Assembly: GCA_020722565.1 (NCBI GenBank)
Contig: DYKO01000014.1
Span: forward strand, 1 to 64,000
Reading direction: 5' to 3'
DNA: 64,000 bases
Source of the DNA: Rikenella microfusus
GTDB taxonomy: Bacteria; Bacteroidota; Bacteroidia; Bacteroidales; Tenuifilaceae
Each line of letters opens with the position of its first letter. The stretch's first letter is position 1. The position numbers and the translations under genes are program-made. Shown in pieces: positions 62,310-64,000 of this stretch. The notes below the pieces were generated by a model. That model saw only the letters and a program-made list of their open reading frames with translations. It ran no database searches and was not told where the DNA came from.

Positions 62310-63941
62310 ATGATGAAAACAACATTAGCTATTTTTACGATTGTCCTGATTACCATTTCAGGCTGTAAAACCGACAAAAAAAAGCAGGAAAGCATGATGC
62401 AAAAAAAGGTTAACGAGTTTGCCCTCGTAGAGCTTAAAGCTGATATCATCAACCTATCGGCAAACGAGAAGCAAATGCTTCTCTACCTGTTTGAGGCCGC
62501 TGAAATTATGGATGAGTTGTTTTGGCTGCAAACCTATGGTGATAAGGAGGAACTTTTATCAAAAGTTACGGATGATGCTACCCGTGAGTTTGTATATATC
62601 AATTATGGCCCATGGGAAAGGCTAAATAATAATGAACCTTTTATCGAAGGAATTGGCCCCAAACCTCTTGGTGCACGTTTTTATCCTCAGGATATGACCC
62701 GCGAAGAGTTTGAGGCCTTTGCTGCACCCAACAAAACTAGTTTGTATACCCTTATAGTCCGAAATTCTGAAGGGAAATTGGAATCGGTTCCCTACCACTT
62801 GGTGTACAAGGAAAAAATTGACAAGGCAGCGGAATTAATTAGAAAGGCAGCAGAACTCGCCGATGATGCAGGTTTAAAAAAGTATCTTACCCTACGTGCC
62901 GATGCCCTTCAGTCCGATGATTACCTGGCTAGTGACATGGCATGGATGGATATGAAAAATAACAGAATCGACTTTGTGGTTGGACCAATCGAAAACTACG
63001 AAGATGCTCTGTTCAACTATAAAGCAGCATACGAAGCCTATATCCTGATAAAAGATATGGAATGGACGCAAAAAATAAATCGTTTTGCGGCATTGCTACC
63101 AAAGCTGCAGGAAAGCCTACCTGTTGAACCCTCCTACAAAAAGGAAAAGCCGGGCATTGATTCCGATTTGGGAGTTTACGAAGTGATTTACTATGCAGGC
63201 GACTGTAACGCAGGGAGCAAAACTATTGCCATAAACCTTCCCAATGATCCAAGGGTACATCTAGAGAAGGGAAGCCGTAAGCTTCAACTCAAAAATGGCA
63301 TGAAAGCAAAATTCGACAAAATTTTGTTACCCATCGGCAATATACTTATTGATGAGGATCAACGCGACCATATCAAATTTGATGCATTTTTTGAGAATGT
63401 TATGTTTCATGAGGCAGGCCATGGCTTAGGTATAAAGAATCTGGTAAAGGGGAAAGGCACAGTTAGAGAGGCCTTAAAGGAAATGCATTCTGCTCTAGAA
63501 GAGGGAAAGGCAGATATACTTGGTCTTTTCATGGTTTCACAGTTAGCCCAAATGGGAGAGTTACCCGAAAAGGATATGATGGATAACTATGTAACATTTG
63601 TTGCAAGCATTTTCCGATCAGTTCGATTTGGGGCAGCCTCATCTCACGGAAAGGCTAATATGGTTTGCTTTAACTATCTGCTTGAACGTGGTGCTTTTGA
63701 GCGTAACCCTAATACTGGAACATATAGGGTTAATTTTGATAAAATGACCGAAGCAATGAATGCGCTAGCTCATGATATTTTAACCCTGCAGGGTAATGGC
63801 GATTATGAGGGCGCTAAGAAATGGTTTGCTGAAAAAGGATTTATATCCGAAGAGTTGCAGGCCGATTTGAAACGCATTGCTGAGGCCAATATTCCTAGAG
63901 ATATTCGCTGCATTCAGGGAAAGGAAGTGCTTGGTTTGTAA
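62310..63941 (+). CDS. Zinc-dependent peptidase-like lipoprotein (M49/DPP3-related)
   Basis: A 543-residue lipoprotein (lipobox LITISGC, Cys about residue 19). It carries an HExxH-type zinc motif (VMFHEAGHGLG) and a downstream glutamate-rich partner EEGKADILGLFM, the pattern of M49 dipeptidyl-peptidase III, where HELLGH and EECRAE play these roles. The stretch YYAGDCNAGSKTIAINLPND is also typical of this Bacteroidota family. Databases sometimes label it 'dihydrofolate reductase' or 'Zn-dependent hydrolase'; I see no DHFR fold. Probably an outer-membrane-attached peptidase acting on small peptides (inference). Confidence 0.8.
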   Translation: MMKTTLAIFTIVLITISGCKTDKKKQESMMQKKVNEFALVELKADIINLSANEKQMLLYLFEAAEIMDELFWLQTYGDKEELLSKVTDDATREFVYINYGPWERLNNNEPFIEGIGPKPLGARFYPQDMTREEFEAFAAPNKTSLYTLIVRNSEGKLESVPYHLVYKEKIDKAAELIRKAAELADDAGLKKYLTLRADALQSDDYLASDMAWMDMKNNRIDFVVGPIENYEDALFNYKAAYEAYILIKDMEWTQKINRFAALLPKLQESLPVEPSYKKEKPGIDSDLGVYEVIYYAGDCNAGSKTIAINLPNDPRVHLEKGSRKLQLKNGMKAKFDKILLPIGNILIDEDQRDHIKFDAFFENVMFHEAGHGLGIKNLVKGKGTVREALKEMHSALEEGKADILGLFMVSQLAQMGELPEKDMMDNYVTFVASIFRSVRFGAASSHGKANMVCFNYLLERGAFERNPNTGTYRVNFDKMTEAMNALAHDILTLQGNGDYEGAKKWFAEKGFISEELQADLKRIAEANIPRDIRCIQGKEVLGL

Positions 63942-64000
63942 CTGTTTTGGGTTGGGAGCAATTTCCGACCCATTACTATTTAATATTTTATATTAATCAT

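Overview
The window is a chromosomal segment of a Bacteroidota bacterium, most likely of the Bacteroidales/Marinilabiliales group; I cannot name a species. Supporting signs are AT-rich intergenic DNA, a short (286 aa) primary sigma factor of the Bacteroidota type, several upstream TAnnTTTG (-7) elements, a RpoZ-like omega subunit next to bamD, a PorD-like DUF4835 protein, an archaeal-type ProS, and many outer-membrane barrels and TPR proteins. Most genes are housekeeping genes in short operons, often separated by clear bidirectional hairpin terminators.

Layout. 0.5-6.4 kb: bamD, rpoZ-like, coaBC, porD-like, recN, fabI (plus strand). 6.4-12.4 kb (minus): rpoD, an HtrA protease, a SiaC-like phosphoprotein, dapF, and a TPR/SpoIIE phosphatase. 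12.6-14.6 kb: a periplasmic Ig-fold chaperone-like protein with a YwqK repeat protein. 14.6-21.5 kb (minus): gyrB, an outer-membrane barrel and a 1013-residue TPR protein. 21.7-27.7 kb: pirin, idi, a remnant of a copper-type P-ATPase, groES, a thioredoxin-glutaredoxin fusion, a TPR histidine kinase, a cytidylate-kinase-like protein and mntP. 27.9-32.7 kb (minus): two related secreted beta-rich proteins and a 1179-residue outer-membrane/OmpA protein. 33.2-41.2 kb: ABC permease, acyl-CoA reductase, pRiA4b-like protein, miaA, CBS protein, YfcC transporter and an Omp85-type barrel. 41.8-48.5 kb: FAD oxidoreductase, DUF819 transporter, exported YciI-like protein and an Na+/H+ antiporter. 48.7-52.7 kb: a hydroxylamine-reductase (hcp) locus. 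52.9-56.8 kb: histidine degradation (hutI, ftcD). 56.9-63.9 kb: FadL-type barrel, Tyr/Trp-rich lipoprotein, proS, a hypothetical protein and an M49-like lipoprotein peptidase.

The most striking observation is the hcp locus. Three adjacent genes (ferredoxin-like protein, hcp, cupin) each carry exactly one in-frame stop codon (TAA, TAG, TAA) while the reading frame on both sides is otherwise intact. A perfect CRP/FNR-type palindrome sits upstream. Either an anaerobic nitrosative-stress operon is being lost by point mutation, or something unusual (readthrough, or an assembly problem confined to this spot) is happening.

The second candidate is the 27.9-32.7 kb operon. Two paralogous secreted proteins are followed by a very large outer-membrane protein (Ig domains, barrel, Cna-B-like domains, OmpA domain). 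This looks like a surface-fibre or surface-layer system that I do not recognise as a described one; the Ig-fold chaperone-like protein at 12.6 kb could serve it.

A third theme is signalling. SiaC with its Thr68 in the expected place lies next to a SpoIIE phosphatase, and the TPR-coiled coil-membrane input module of that phosphatase is reused by the histidine kinase at 24.6 kb.
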